Below, one piece after another: positions 48,990 through 58,279 of a stretch of 64,000 nucleotides of DNA. The DNA is taken from the NCBI RefSeq assembly GCF_028863945.1, contig NZ_JARBEA010000006.1, positions 16,953-80,952 of the forward strand, written 5' to 3'. The stretch comes from Jeotgalibaca caeni (lineage in GTDB: Bacteria > Bacillota > Bacilli > Lactobacillales > Aerococcaceae). How positions within the stretch are numbered: position 1 is the stretch's first letter; each line of letters starts with the position of its first letter. Both the position numbers and the translations under genes were made by a program. Below the pieces are notes generated by a model. The model saw nothing but the letters and a program-made list of their open reading frames with translations. It was not told where the DNA came from and did not search any database.

Positions 48990-49739
48990 TTGTCACGAAT
49001 CATTGGAGTAAATACCCTCGTTTTTAATGAAGAACTACAAACAGGTAAGAAAGAGCAGTGGGAGTTTTTTGATGGTTTCGCACGAATCGGCTTTCCTTTT
49101 GTGGAAGTACGTCGCGAATTCTTTCGCAACCTAGAGGAAGAACTCGTTCAAACCAGAGAGATGGCTAAAAAAAACCATCTGGCTTTGTTTTATTCTATAC
49201 CCGATGTGCTCTTCGTAGAAGAAGAAGTGAATCTTCATTTAGAGAAGTATTTCGAAGAGGCCGCATCGCTTGGAGCGGAACAAGTGAAACTTACGCTGGG
49301 TGATTATCATTCTTTTACTCCTGGAGGCGTGTCTTCGTTAATGAAATTGTTGGAAGCATATCCGGCAATTAAACTGACCATTGAAAATGATCAATCTCTA
49401 AAGGCTGGCAGTGCGCATGCTTTGACCCGGTTTATTGTAAAAGCTCATGAGGAGAACTTGCCTGTATCACTTACCTTTGATACTGGTAATTTTTCCTTCA
49501 TTCAAGAAGATGCAGAAGTAGCAGCAAGAATACTGGCAGATTTTGTGAACTACATTCATTTGAAAAATGTGAAGCTGGTTGCACCAGGTGCGATAGAACT
49601 TGCCTTGTATGAGACAGGTGACATCAAGATGGATAGCGTCTTAGCTGCTTTCAAGGAGCACGTGGCAGCTGTTATTGAATATCCTTGTGAAACGTGGGAT
49701 GTTTTAGAAAAGCAATATCATCGCATTATGAAACTGTAG
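48990..49739 (+). CDS. Sugar-phosphate isomerase/AP-endonuclease-family TIM barrel protein
   Basis: A soluble 249-aa protein of the xylose-isomerase-like TIM barrel superfamily. Suggestive pieces are GFPFVEVRREFF, AEQVKLTLGDYH, KLTIENDQS (metal-binding Glu), LTFDTGNF (Asp) and YIHLKNV. The substrate cannot be told. TTG 48990 is chosen: AAGGAG (48976-48981) is 8 bases upstream, whereas ATG 48969 has no ribosome-binding site. It lies 20 bases after the unknown floA-operon gene and is probably the operon's last gene. Confidence 0.82.
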   Translation: MSRIIGVNTLVFNEELQTGKKEQWEFFDGFARIGFPFVEVRREFFRNLEEELVQTREMAKKNHLALFYSIPDVLFVEEEVNLHLEKYFEEAASLGAEQVKLTLGDYHSFTPGGVSSLMKLLEAYPAIKLTIENDQSLKAGSAHALTRFIVKAHEENLPVSLTFDTGNFSFIQEDAEVAARILADFVNYIHLKNVKLVAPGAIELALYETGDIKMDSVLAAFKEHVAAVIEYPCETWDVLEKQYHRIMKL

Positions 49740-51008
<1,269 letters not shown>

Positions 51009-51036
51009 TTAAAAACATACAAACGGAGGAATTACA

Positions 51037-51372
51037 ATGCCACAAAACGGGTTAATTATGATTTTATTCTATGGTCTTTTATTTGGAGTTATGTACTTTA
51101 TTTTGATTCGTCCTCAAAAGAATCAACAAAAGAAAACACAAGAAATGTTGAACCAAATTAAGCAAGGTGATAAAGTTATTACGGTTGGGGGACTTCATGG
51201 AGTCGTAGAAGAAGTGGACACAGTAAACAACACAGTGACACTGGACTGCGAAGGAATTTTCCTTACCTTTGAAAAACGCGCGATTTCCCGTGTGGTAAAA
51301 AGTGCAACCGTAACAACCGCTTCTGGAATTATGGAAAAAGAAGAAGTTACGGAAGACGAGATTGAAGAATAG
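51037..51372 (+). CDS. yajC: Preprotein translocase subunit YajC
   Basis: Small (111 aa) single-span accessory subunit of the Sec translocon. One N-terminal transmembrane helix (about 4-23) ends in the signature YFILIRPQKNQQKK; the cytoplasmic domain holds KQGDKVITVGGLHG. Acidic tail. Downstream of tgt by 28 bases and probably co-transcribed. secDF is not in the window. Confidence 0.95.
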   Translation: MPQNGLIMILFYGLLFGVMYFILIRPQKNQQKKTQEMLNQIKQGDKVITVGGLHGVVEEVDTVNNTVTLDCEGIFLTFEKRAISRVVKSATVTTASGIMEKEEVTEDEIEE

Positions 51373-51403
51373 ACTTTGGTTGGAATGATGGAGTGGAGAG
51401 CGG

Positions 51404-51685
51404 ATGACGAAAGGAAATAATGATTTCTATGAGGAAATGCTTCCTTGGTTCGAGCTAAAACGTTCGGAATTTGAAAAGGACGGGTACCCTCATATTGAAA
51501 CAGAAAATCTATATATTTGCTTTAAGAATTTCGTGTGGAAACATTCGGTACCGCAACACTACTACCAAAGAGTATTTGATATCATGAAATTCACAGTAAA
51601 CCAATACTTTGATTATGAGTCACTTGAAGCGCAAGTATATAAAGTAGCCTCATTAGAAGAAATTAATTTTGAAGATTTTTTTTGA
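51404..51685 (+). CDS. Small post-transcriptional regulator, ComN-like
   Basis: A 93-aa soluble protein resembling the ComN/YrzD family of post-transcriptional regulators, which lies near secDF/yajC in Bacillus. Aromatic-rich sequence: YEEMLPWFELKRSEFEKDGY and HYYQRVFDIMKFTVNQYFDYES. B. subtilis ComN influences comE mRNA localisation and translation; function here is inferred. GAGAGC-type weak Shine-Dalgarno before the ATG. A terminator follows within 15 bases. Confidence 0.75.
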   Translation: MTKGNNDFYEEMLPWFELKRSEFEKDGYPHIETENLYICFKNFVWKHSVPQHYYQRVFDIMKFTVNQYFDYESLEAQVYKVASLEEINFEDFF

Positions 51686-51697
51686 TGAATAGGAGAA

Positions 51698-51724
51698 GGC
51701 TAGGAGAAATCCTAGTCTTTTTTT
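51698..51724 (+). terminator. Terminator after the ComN-like gene
   Basis: GGCTAGGA-GAAA-TCCTAGTC with a GAAA loop, followed by TTTTTTT. Confidence 0.9.
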
Positions 51725-51930
51725 GATGATAGAATTACAGAAACTTAAATGAATACAGGGACAACTGAGAAGTAAACAAGAGTTCTTCATCCTTGTTTTG
51801 TTTTTTTGTAACACTCTGTTTTAGAACAGAAATATGTAAACTATATATTCTACAACGTTTATTGTATTAATATTCACAAATGAATAATTGATTAAGGTTA
51901 TGAAAAGTAAGTTAGAAAGCTTATAATAAA
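51725..51930. other. AT-rich upstream region of adhE
   Basis: No gene is seen. It contains a second terminator-like hairpin (AAACAAG 51774-51780 with CTTGTTT 51792-51798, followed by TGTTTTTTT) and a 6-bp hairpin TCTGTT/AACAGA (51815-51830). It also has an orphan 12-mer GGACAACTGAGA (51759-51770) identical to arm 3 of array 1. The rest is plain AT-rich sequence. Confidence 0.5.
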
Positions 51931-51933
51931 AAG

Positions 51934-51951
51934 AAGTGAAAAAAATCACAT
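51934..51951 (+). promoter_or_regulatory. Upstream Rex-like box of adhE
   Basis: GTGA-6-TCAC core; 14 of 18 positions match TTGTGAAWWWWTTCACAA. It ends 6 bases before the -35. Confidence 0.5.
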
Positions 51952-51957
51952 AAATAC

Positions 51958-51986
51958 TTTACATGTCTGCACTCTTGTTATATAAT
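51958..51986 (+). promoter_or_regulatory. adhE promoter
   Basis: TTTACA (51958-51963), 17-base spacer, TATAAT (51981-51986); predicted transcription start near 51993. Confidence 0.85.
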
Positions 51987-51989
51987 TAT

Positions 51990-52007
51990 CTGTGAAATAA
52001 TTAACAA
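51990..52007 (+). promoter_or_regulatory. Downstream Rex-like box of adhE
   Basis: Fifteen of 18 positions match the Rex consensus (TGTGAAATAATTAACAA). It spans the predicted transcription start, a position suited to repression relieved by high NADH. Confidence 0.65.
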
Positions 52008-52021
52008 ATGGAGTGATAAAA

Positions 52022-54625
52022 ATGGCAATGAAAGTAGAACCAGAAATTTTTGAAACAGTTGAAACAGCTGAAGAACTAATCTCGACTTATACCGAGAAAG
52101 GTTTAAGAGCTTTAGAGATAATGGAAGAATTTGATCAAGCCCAAGTCGACCATATTGTTCAATCAATGGCCTTAGCTGCACTAGACAAACACATGGAACT
52201 AGCGAAGATGGCTGTCGAAGAAACTGGCAGAGGAGTATACGAAGACAAGTGTCTGAAAAATATTTATGCCTCTGAAAATATTTGGCACGCCATCAAGAAA
52301 AATAAAACAGTTGGGATCATTAGCGAAAATAAAATTGATCAGCTGATGACTATCGCAGCACCGCTAGGGGTAATCGCTGGAATTATTCCAACGACCAATC
52401 CAACTTCTACAACAATTTTCAAGGCATTAATCAGTATGAAAACTAGAAACCCAATCATCTTCTCCTTCCATCCAAGTGCAGAAAAATGTTCTACTGCAGC
52501 GGCAGAAACCGTTTATCAAGCAGCGTTAGCAGCTGGCGCACCAGAGGGATGTATTCAGTGGGTAGAAGGCGTCTCTATGGAAAAAACGAATGCCTTGATG
52601 CATCATCCAGACGTTGCCGCCGTCCTAGCAACGGGTGGGGCAGCCATGGTAAAGGCAGCCTATTCAACTGGAAAACCTGCATTAGGAGTCGGTCCTGGAA
52701 ATGTTCCGGCTTATGTAGAGAAAACAGCAAACATCAAACGCGCAGTAAATGATTTAGTTTTATCAAAAACATTTGATAATGGGATGATTTGTGCTTCTGA
52801 GCAAGCGGTCATTGTCGATCAAGAAATTTATGAAGAAGTAAAACAAGAATTCATCCGCCGAAAAGTTTACTTTGTAAAACCAAATGAAGTTGCTCAATTA
52901 GAAGCTACCGTGATGCGTGAAGACAAACAAGGCATCAACAGTAAAATTGTAGGATTGTCGCCGATTACGATTGCAGAGATGGCGGGAATTACGGTACCCG
53001 CAGACACGAAAATGCTCATTGTTGAACTTGCTGGGGCAGGAGCCGAATACCCACTTTCACGTGAGAAACTTTCTCCAGTACTTGCCATGATGAAAGCGAA
53101 GAATACCAAACATGCTTTCCAATTATGTAAGGACATGTTAGCACTTGATGGACTTGGTCACTCAGCAGCGATTCATACAAAGAGTGAGGACTTAATTCGA
53201 GAATTTGGAAAGCAAATGAAAGCATGTCGTATTTTAGTAAATTCTCCTTCTGCGCAAGGCGGGATTGGCGGATTATACAACAACAATATTCCTTCGTTAA
53301 CACTTGGGTGTGGCTCGTATGGACACAACTCTGTTTCAGGAAATGTGTCTACCTTTGACTTAATCAACAGAAAAACTGTCGCTAAAAGGAGAAATAACAT
53401 GCAGTGGATGAAGGTGCCTGATCGGATTTACTTTGAAGAGAATTCTGTCCGTTACTTACGTGACATGAAAGGAGTCGAACGAGTTTTCTTCGTCTGCGAT
53501 GAAGGAATGGTAAAATTAGGGTATATAGACATTGTGTTGGAACAATTGAAATTACGTCAAAACAAGATTACCTATACCATTTTCTCAGATGTTGAACCAA
53601 ACCCTTCAACAGATACCGTAAACCGCGGGACAGAAAGAATGCGTGACTTTGAACCAGATACGATTATCGCGATTGGTGGCGGTTCGCCAATGGATGCTGC
53701 AAAAGCAATGTGGTTGTTCTATGAACATCCAGAGAGCAACTTCTTCGGAGCGAAGCAAAAGTACTTAGATATTCGCAAACGGACCTATAAAATTGCTCCA
53801 ATGGAAAAAGCGCAGTTAGTATGTATCCCAACAACTTCTGGTACTGGATCAGAGGTAACACCGTTCACGGTTATTACAGACAGCGAGACGCATATCAAAT
53901 ACCCATTAGCAGACTATGCCTTGACTCCAAACGTAGCGATTGTTGATTCGCAGTTCGTGTATAGCGTACCAAAAACGGTAACAGCTGATACAGGGATGGA
54001 TGTTCTGACACATGCGATCGAATCCTATGTATCAGTAATGGCTAGTGATTATACGAAGGGATTAAGCTTACAAGCCATCAAATTAGTGTTTGATTATCTG
54101 GTTGATTCTTACGAATATGGCGATCGGGAAGCAAGAGAGAAAATCCATAATGCCTCAACCATTGCAGGAATGGCTTTTGCCAATGCATTTTTGGGAATTT
54201 CTCATTCCTTGGCACACAAAATAGGCGGTCTATGGGGACTCGTTCATGGACGGACGAATGCAGTTTTACTTCCTCACATTATTCGCTATAACGCAAAAGA
54301 ACCAAGCAAGTTAAGTATGTGGGCAAAATACGAACACTTCCAAGCTGACGAAGATTACGCAACTATTGCCCGTTATTTAGGCTTAAAAGGCAATACTACA
54401 GCAGAATTGGTCGAAGCTTTAGCGACAGCAGTACATGAACTTGGAGAAGCAGTTGGAATCAAGATGAGCTTCCAAGAAGAAGGTGTTTCTGAAGAATGGT
54501 TACACCGAGATGGAGATCAAATTGCTGAGTTAGCCTTTGAAGACCAATGTACAACGGCTAATCCAAAACAACCATTAATAAGTGAGTTAAAAGACATCTT
54601 ATACGATGCTTACTATGGGGTATAA
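52022..54625 (+). CDS. adhE: Bifunctional acetaldehyde-CoA/alcohol dehydrogenase
   Basis: Reduces acetyl-CoA to ethanol in two NADH-dependent steps (867 aa), reoxidising NADH in mixed-acid fermentation. The N-terminal ALDH domain (about 1-440) has the thioester Cys257 (NGMICASEQ) and PTTNPTSTTIFK; the C-terminal iron-dependent ADH domain has GGGSPMDAAKAMW, TTSGTGSEVTPF and metal-binding histidines in SHSLAHKIGG and HGRTNAVLLPH. ATG 52022 with GGAG 8 bases upstream is preferred to GTG 52013 inside the Shine-Dalgarno. Monocistronic. Confidence 0.97.
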   Translation: MAMKVEPEIFETVETAEELISTYTEKGLRALEIMEEFDQAQVDHIVQSMALAALDKHMELAKMAVEETGRGVYEDKCLKNIYASENIWHAIKKNKTVGIISENKIDQLMTIAAPLGVIAGIIPTTNPTSTTIFKALISMKTRNPIIFSFHPSAEKCSTAAAETVYQAALAAGAPEGCIQWVEGVSMEKTNALMHHPDVAAVLATGGAAMVKAAYSTGKPALGVGPGNVPAYVEKTANIKRAVNDLVLSKTFDNGMICASEQAVIVDQEIYEEVKQEFIRRKVYFVKPNEVAQLEATVMREDKQGINSKIVGLSPITIAEMAGITVPADTKMLIVELAGAGAEYPLSREKLSPVLAMMKAKNTKHAFQLCKDMLALDGLGHSAAIHTKSEDLIREFGKQMKACRILVNSPSAQGGIGGLYNNNIPSLTLGCGSYGHNSVSGNVSTFDLINRKTVAKRRNNMQWMKVPDRIYFEENSVRYLRDMKGVERVFFVCDEGMVKLGYIDIVLEQLKLRQNKITYTIFSDVEPNPSTDTVNRGTERMRDFEPDTIIAIGGGSPMDAAKAMWLFYEHPESNFFGAKQKYLDIRKRTYKIAPMEKAQLVCIPTTSGTGSEVTPFTVITDSETHIKYPLADYALTPNVAIVDSQFVYSVPKTVTADTGMDVLTHAIESYVSVMASDYTKGLSLQAIKLVFDYLVDSYEYGDREAREKIHNASTIAGMAFANAFLGISHSLAHKIGGLWGLVHGRTNAVLLPHIIRYNAKEPSKLSMWAKYEHFQADEDYATIARYLGLKGNTTAELVEALATAVHELGEAVGIKMSFQEEGVSEEWLHRDGDQIAELAFEDQCTTANPKQPLISELKDILYDAYYGV

Positions 54626-54636
54626 TCAGAAGAAAT

Positions 54637-54668
54637 AAAGAGGTGGGAGTTCGCTCCCCCCTCTTTAT
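54637..54668 (+). terminator. Terminator after adhE
   Basis: AAAGAGGTGGGAG-TTCG-CTCCCCCCTCTTT, a stable stem with a TTCG-type loop; the following T-tract is short. Confidence 0.85.
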
Positions 54669-54720
54669 TGCATTTTAAACAGAAAGGTTTATAATGAAAC
54701 TATATTTAGGTTGTCCTAAA
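54668..54720 (+). promoter_or_regulatory. Promoter and metal-box palindrome of the DtxR-family gene
   Basis: TTGCAT (54668-54673), 16-base spacer, TATAAT (54690-54695). A perfect palindrome TTTAGG-TTGT-CCTAAA (54705-54720) begins about 10 bases after the -10 and ends before the ribosome-binding site. It resembles DtxR/SirR-type boxes (TTAGG...CCTAA), so autoregulation is likely. Confidence 0.65.
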
Positions 54721-54738
54721 AAAAGAAGGGGTTTTCGC

Positions 54739-55389
54739 ATGACACCACAGAAAGAAGATTATCTAAAAGTAATTATTGAACTAGGCGGTGATAAAGATCT
54801 GATTAATAATAAATTGATTGGTCAAGCGTTATCTGTAACGGCAGCGTCGGTAACAGAGATGTCTACCAAGTTGCTAAAAGATGGATACATCATCCACGTT
54901 CCGTATCAAGGTGTGCAATTGAGTGAAAAAGGGTTAAAAGTTGCAAACCAGATGATTCGGAAACACCGTCTATGGGAAACCTTTTTAGCGAATCATCTTG
55001 GTTTTACCTGGGATGAAGTGCATGACTTAGCTGAGAAATTGGAGCATGTTTCTTCAAATGTCCTGATTGACCGATTAGATGAATTTTTAGGCTTTCCCAC
55101 ATCGGATCCCCATGGTGGCTTAATTCCAGACCGTGAAGGGAGAACGATGGATAAAGATTCTCTTCCTTTACAAGAATTAGCGGAAGGAGACGGGTTCTTT
55201 ATTTTGGAAGTGGACGATGACGCAGAGTTTCTAAAGTACCTGTCTGAAAAAAATATTCGTCTCGATCAATACTACCGAGTAGATAAAATGGAAGCATTTG
55301 AAGGACCGGTCTATTTTAGAGACGAAAAAGGAAATGAGTACCAAGTTTCCTATAAAGCCGCCGCGAAGTTATTAGTCGAGAAGCAATAA
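54739..55389 (+). CDS. DtxR-family metal-dependent transcriptional regulator
   Basis: A 216-aa repressor using Fe(II) or Mn(II) as co-repressor. The N-terminal winged helix (about 1-60, TAASVTEMSTKLLKDGYI), metal-binding/dimerisation domain (RKHRLWETFL, HDLAEKLEHVSSNVLIDRLDEFLGFP) and an additional C-terminal SH3/FeoA-like domain (about 145-216) make it longer than MntR and like SirR/ScaR/IdeR. ATG 54739 has GAAGGGG 7 bases upstream. Only 14 bases from dinB and then a ZIP transporter, suggesting a metal operon. Confidence 0.9.
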   Translation: MTPQKEDYLKVIIELGGDKDLINNKLIGQALSVTAASVTEMSTKLLKDGYIIHVPYQGVQLSEKGLKVANQMIRKHRLWETFLANHLGFTWDEVHDLAEKLEHVSSNVLIDRLDEFLGFPTSDPHGGLIPDREGRTMDKDSLPLQELAEGDGFFILEVDDDAEFLKYLSEKNIRLDQYYRVDKMEAFEGPVYFRDEKGNEYQVSYKAAAKLLVEKQ

Positions 55390-55403
55390 AAGAAGGTGGA
55401 AAA

Positions 55404-56537
55404 TTGGAGTATGGGTTACTGACCTTCAGAGAACCAGATAACGACCTGACTAGGAAAATTATCCATGTCGACATGGACGCCTTTTATGCATCGGTAGAAG
55501 AACGAGATCGTCCAGAATTAAATGGGAAGCCAGTCGTAATTGCCCACCATCCGCGTAAAACGGGCGGGAGAGGAGTGGTGACAACGGCGAATTATGAAGC
55601 TCGGAAGTTTGGCATCCATTCTGCGATGAGTTCTCAAGAAGCGTTTGAGCGATGTCCCCATGCAATCTTTATCTCTCCTCGAATGGATTATTATAAGCAA
55701 GTTTCTGCTCAAATCAGAAGCGTATTTCACCGGTACACAGACTTAATTGAGCCGCTCTCTTTAGATGAAGCGTACTTAGACGTCACACAAAACAAACAAA
55801 ATATCCCAAGTGCAACGATTATTGCACGTCGGATTCAACAAGAAGTGTGGAAAGAAGTCCATTTGACTTGTTCAGCTGGCGTTTCGTACAATAAATTCTT
55901 GGCTAAAATTGCTTCCGATTATCAAAAACCAGCGGGCTTAACGGTCATTACGCCTCCAGAAGCACAAAATTTTTTGATGGAACTGCCGATTAAGAAATTT
56001 TATGGTGTGGGAACGAAAACCGCGGAACGATTGAAGCAATTGGGCATCGAGACTGGCCAGGATCTGTTTGAATTATCTGCTAAGTTTCTGATCGATGAAT
56101 TTGGGAAGATGGGGTATGTCTTATACCGAAAAGTCCGAGGAATTGATAATCAACCTGTTTCAAATGAAAGAGAGCGGAAATCAATTGGGAAAGAGCATAC
56201 TTTTAATCCTTTCTTGGTGCGAGAAGAACAAGTAGAGGAATCTTTAACGGTTCTAGCAGATGAGGTTAGCAAAAGTCTTGCTCGACATAAAATGCATGGA
56301 CGTGTAGTGGTTTTGAAGATTCGCTATGACGACTTTGAAACGATGACCAGACAGAAAAGTTTTGTAGAATTTACTAGCAGCAAGGAAGATATCTTATTAA
56401 AAGCTTTATCTCTATGGGAAGAACATGGTGCCATGAATAAGGAAGTGCGTCTTTTAGGGATTACCCTCACACAATTGGCACCCCAATTCTTTACAAATAT
56501 GCAACTGCCACTCTGGGATACGAACAATTTTTATTAA
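55404..56537 (+). CDS. dinB: DNA polymerase IV (Y family)
   Basis: Error-prone translesion polymerase (377 aa) without proofreading. The catalytic acidic residues are in HVDMDAFYASVEERD and LSLDEAYLDVT; the thumb and little-finger domains follow, ending in a C-terminal beta-clamp-binding-like QLPLWD segment. TTG 55404 is used with AGAAGGTGG upstream; a slightly later start cannot be excluded. No LexA/SOS box is seen before it; it is embedded between the DtxR-type gene and the ZIP gene. Confidence 0.95.
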   Translation: MEYGLLTFREPDNDLTRKIIHVDMDAFYASVEERDRPELNGKPVVIAHHPRKTGGRGVVTTANYEARKFGIHSAMSSQEAFERCPHAIFISPRMDYYKQVSAQIRSVFHRYTDLIEPLSLDEAYLDVTQNKQNIPSATIIARRIQQEVWKEVHLTCSAGVSYNKFLAKIASDYQKPAGLTVITPPEAQNFLMELPIKKFYGVGTKTAERLKQLGIETGQDLFELSAKFLIDEFGKMGYVLYRKVRGIDNQPVSNERERKSIGKEHTFNPFLVREEQVEESLTVLADEVSKSLARHKMHGRVVVLKIRYDDFETMTRQKSFVEFTSSKEDILLKALSLWEEHGAMNKEVRLLGITLTQLAPQFFTNMQLPLWDTNNFY

Positions 56538-56556
56538 CGAAAGGAAGTCCTGTCAC

Positions 56557-57378
56557 TTGTTTGCGACATTTAGTAATTTTAACCCGATTTTACAGTCACT
56601 TCTCGCAGGTATCTTTACGTGGGCCTGCACGGCAATTGGTTCCTCCTTTGTATTCTTTTTCAAAGAGGTGAACCGGAAAGTATTAGATGTGATGAGCGGC
56701 TTTGCTGCAGGAGTGATGATTGCTGCTTCATTTTGGTCCTTACTAGCTCCTTCTATTTCTTATGCAGAGAACAATGGATACGGAATGTGGGCGTGGGTGC
56801 CGGCAGCCGTTGGTTTCTTGCTTGGAGGCGTCTTTTTACGTCTCACAGATGCAATCATTCCCCATCTCCATATCGGTGATCCGATGGAAAAACGGGAGGG
56901 TATTAAAACAGGTGCCTCGCGTACGTTACTTTTATTTTTAGCAATTACCATTCATAATATACCGGAAGGATTAGCGGTCGGTGTCGCGTTTGGTGCAGCT
57001 GCACATGGACTTTCAACAGACAACACGTTGATGAGTGCAGTCGGATTAGCTCTTGGGATTGGATTGCAAAATATTCCAGAAGGCTCTGCACTGTCGTTGC
57101 CCATCCGAGGAGAAGGAAGCAGCCGGATGCGCGCCTTCCAATACGGACAGCTTTCTGCACTGGTTGAACCAATTGCGGCCGTTCTTGGTGCGGCGGCAGT
57201 CCTGTCCATGCAAGTTATTTTGCCATATGCACTAGCTTTTGCTGCAGGAGCAATGATCTTTGTAGTAGTAGAAGAATTGATTCCGGAATCCCAAACAAAT
57301 GGGAACAAAGACATTGCCACACTTGGCTTGATGCTTGGTTTTACGGTAATGATGATTTTGGACGTAGCTCTAGGATAA
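56557..57378 (+). CDS. ZIP-family divalent metal transporter
   Basis: A 273-aa eight-helix membrane transporter of the ZupT/GufA branch, importing Zn(II) and possibly Fe(II)/Mn(II). The metal path is marked by HNIPEGLAVGVAFG (helix 4) and QNIPEGSALSLP (helix 5); a cytoplasmic loop has HLHIGD. TTG 56557 has AAAGGAAG 9 bases upstream. It is 19 bases after dinB, so probably in the DtxR-regulator operon. Metal specificity cannot be read here. Confidence 0.93.
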   Translation: MFATFSNFNPILQSLLAGIFTWACTAIGSSFVFFFKEVNRKVLDVMSGFAAGVMIAASFWSLLAPSISYAENNGYGMWAWVPAAVGFLLGGVFLRLTDAIIPHLHIGDPMEKREGIKTGASRTLLLFLAITIHNIPEGLAVGVAFGAAAHGLSTDNTLMSAVGLALGIGLQNIPEGSALSLPIRGEGSSRMRAFQYGQLSALVEPIAAVLGAAAVLSMQVILPYALAFAAGAMIFVVVEELIPESQTNGNKDIATLGLMLGFTVMMILDVALG

Positions 57379-57386
57379 AACAACTC

Positions 57387-57422
57387 CCGATCCATCTGCT
57401 AAAAAGATGGATCGGTTTTTTT
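57387..57422 (+). terminator. Terminator after the ZIP gene
   Basis: CCGATCCATCT pairs perfectly with AGATGGATCGG around a 7-base loop, followed by TTTTTTT. Confidence 0.93.
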
Positions 57423-57457
57423 CGTTAAGGACGCTGAACCTTGAAAAAAGCTTCCTA

Positions 57458-57514
57458 ATCCAACCTTTGTTTCTTTTAATTAAGGTTGGATAAAACAATA
57501 ATTCATGGTACGAT
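57458..57514 (+). promoter_or_regulatory. ytkL promoter with inverted-repeat operator
   Basis: ATCCAACCTT (57458-57467) and AAGGTTGGAT (57482-57491) are perfect 10-base inverted arms 14 bases apart. The right arm contains the -35 TTGGAT (57486-57491); 17 bases on is TACGAT (57509-57514) with an extended TGG. The layout suggests a repressor site; the regulator is unknown. Confidence 0.6.
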
Positions 57515-57568
57515 AAGAACGGATTAATACAGTTCTTAAAACAGTAGTAAACAGAGGAGAAGATGGAT

Positions 57569-58249
57569 ATGAGAGCTACTTGGCATGGACAGTCTTGCAT
57601 AATCATTGAAACAAATGACAGGAAGAAGATTATATTTGATCCTTTTATTACTGGGAACGGCATGAGTGATTTGGATGCTGAAACAGTGGATTGTGATGTA
57701 ATCATCGTTACACACGGACATAGCGACCATATAGGAGATACAGAAGCGATTGCGAGACGAACCGGTGCCTTGATTGTATCTACTGTTGAAATTGCAAATT
57801 ATTTTAGTAGTAAAGGCTTAAAAACACATGGGATGCAGCCGGGTGGAGGGCACCAATTTGAATTTGGGTATGTGAAGATGACACCAGCCATTCATGGTTC
57901 AGCCTATGAAATGGAAGGGAAGCCCTTTACGCTAGGACTGGCTACCGGAATTGTTTTTCATGATGGAGAAAAAACAATTTATCATGCAGGAGATACGGCA
58001 CTCTTTTCGGATATGAAGTTAATTGGTGAAGACAGACCGATTGATGTCGCCTTTTTACCGATTGGCGATAATTTTACAATGGGACCGAAAGATGCAGCAA
58101 AAGCAGTTGCTTTCTTGCAAGCAAAAAAAGCGGTACCGATTCACTACAATACCTTCCCATTAATCGAGCAAGACCCAACAGATTTCACCACGTTATTACC
58201 TGAAGGAGTCGGTATAATCCTTCAGCCAGGTGAAGGCGTAGAAGTATAG
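57569..58249 (+). CDS. ytkL: Metal-dependent hydrolase, UPF0173 (YtkL-like)
   Basis: A 226-aa metallo-beta-lactamase-fold protein. The metal motif is THGHSDHIGD, with further His in PAIHGSA and Asp in YHAGDTALF. Substrate unknown. ATG 57569 is preferred over ATG 57563 because AGGAGA (57555-57560) is 8 bases upstream and homologues begin MK(V/A)T.HG.S. It begins the ytkL-ytoI-nrnA group, conserved with Bacillus. Confidence 0.92.
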   Translation: MRATWHGQSCIIIETNDRKKIIFDPFITGNGMSDLDAETVDCDVIIVTHGHSDHIGDTEAIARRTGALIVSTVEIANYFSSKGLKTHGMQPGGGHQFEFGYVKMTPAIHGSAYEMEGKPFTLGLATGIVFHDGEKTIYHAGDTALFSDMKLIGEDRPIDVAFLPIGDNFTMGPKDAAKAVAFLQAKKAVPIHYNTFPLIEQDPTDFTTLLPEGVGIILQPGEGVEV

Positions 58250-58279
58250 ATGAAAATAGAATAGGCAAGGGGAAAAGCT

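Noticed and set aside
56952..57395. 147-codon minus-strand frame opposite the ZIP gene
   Set aside because: It is a shadow of the hydrophobic coding sequence on the plus strand, without a ribosome-binding site or recognisable protein.
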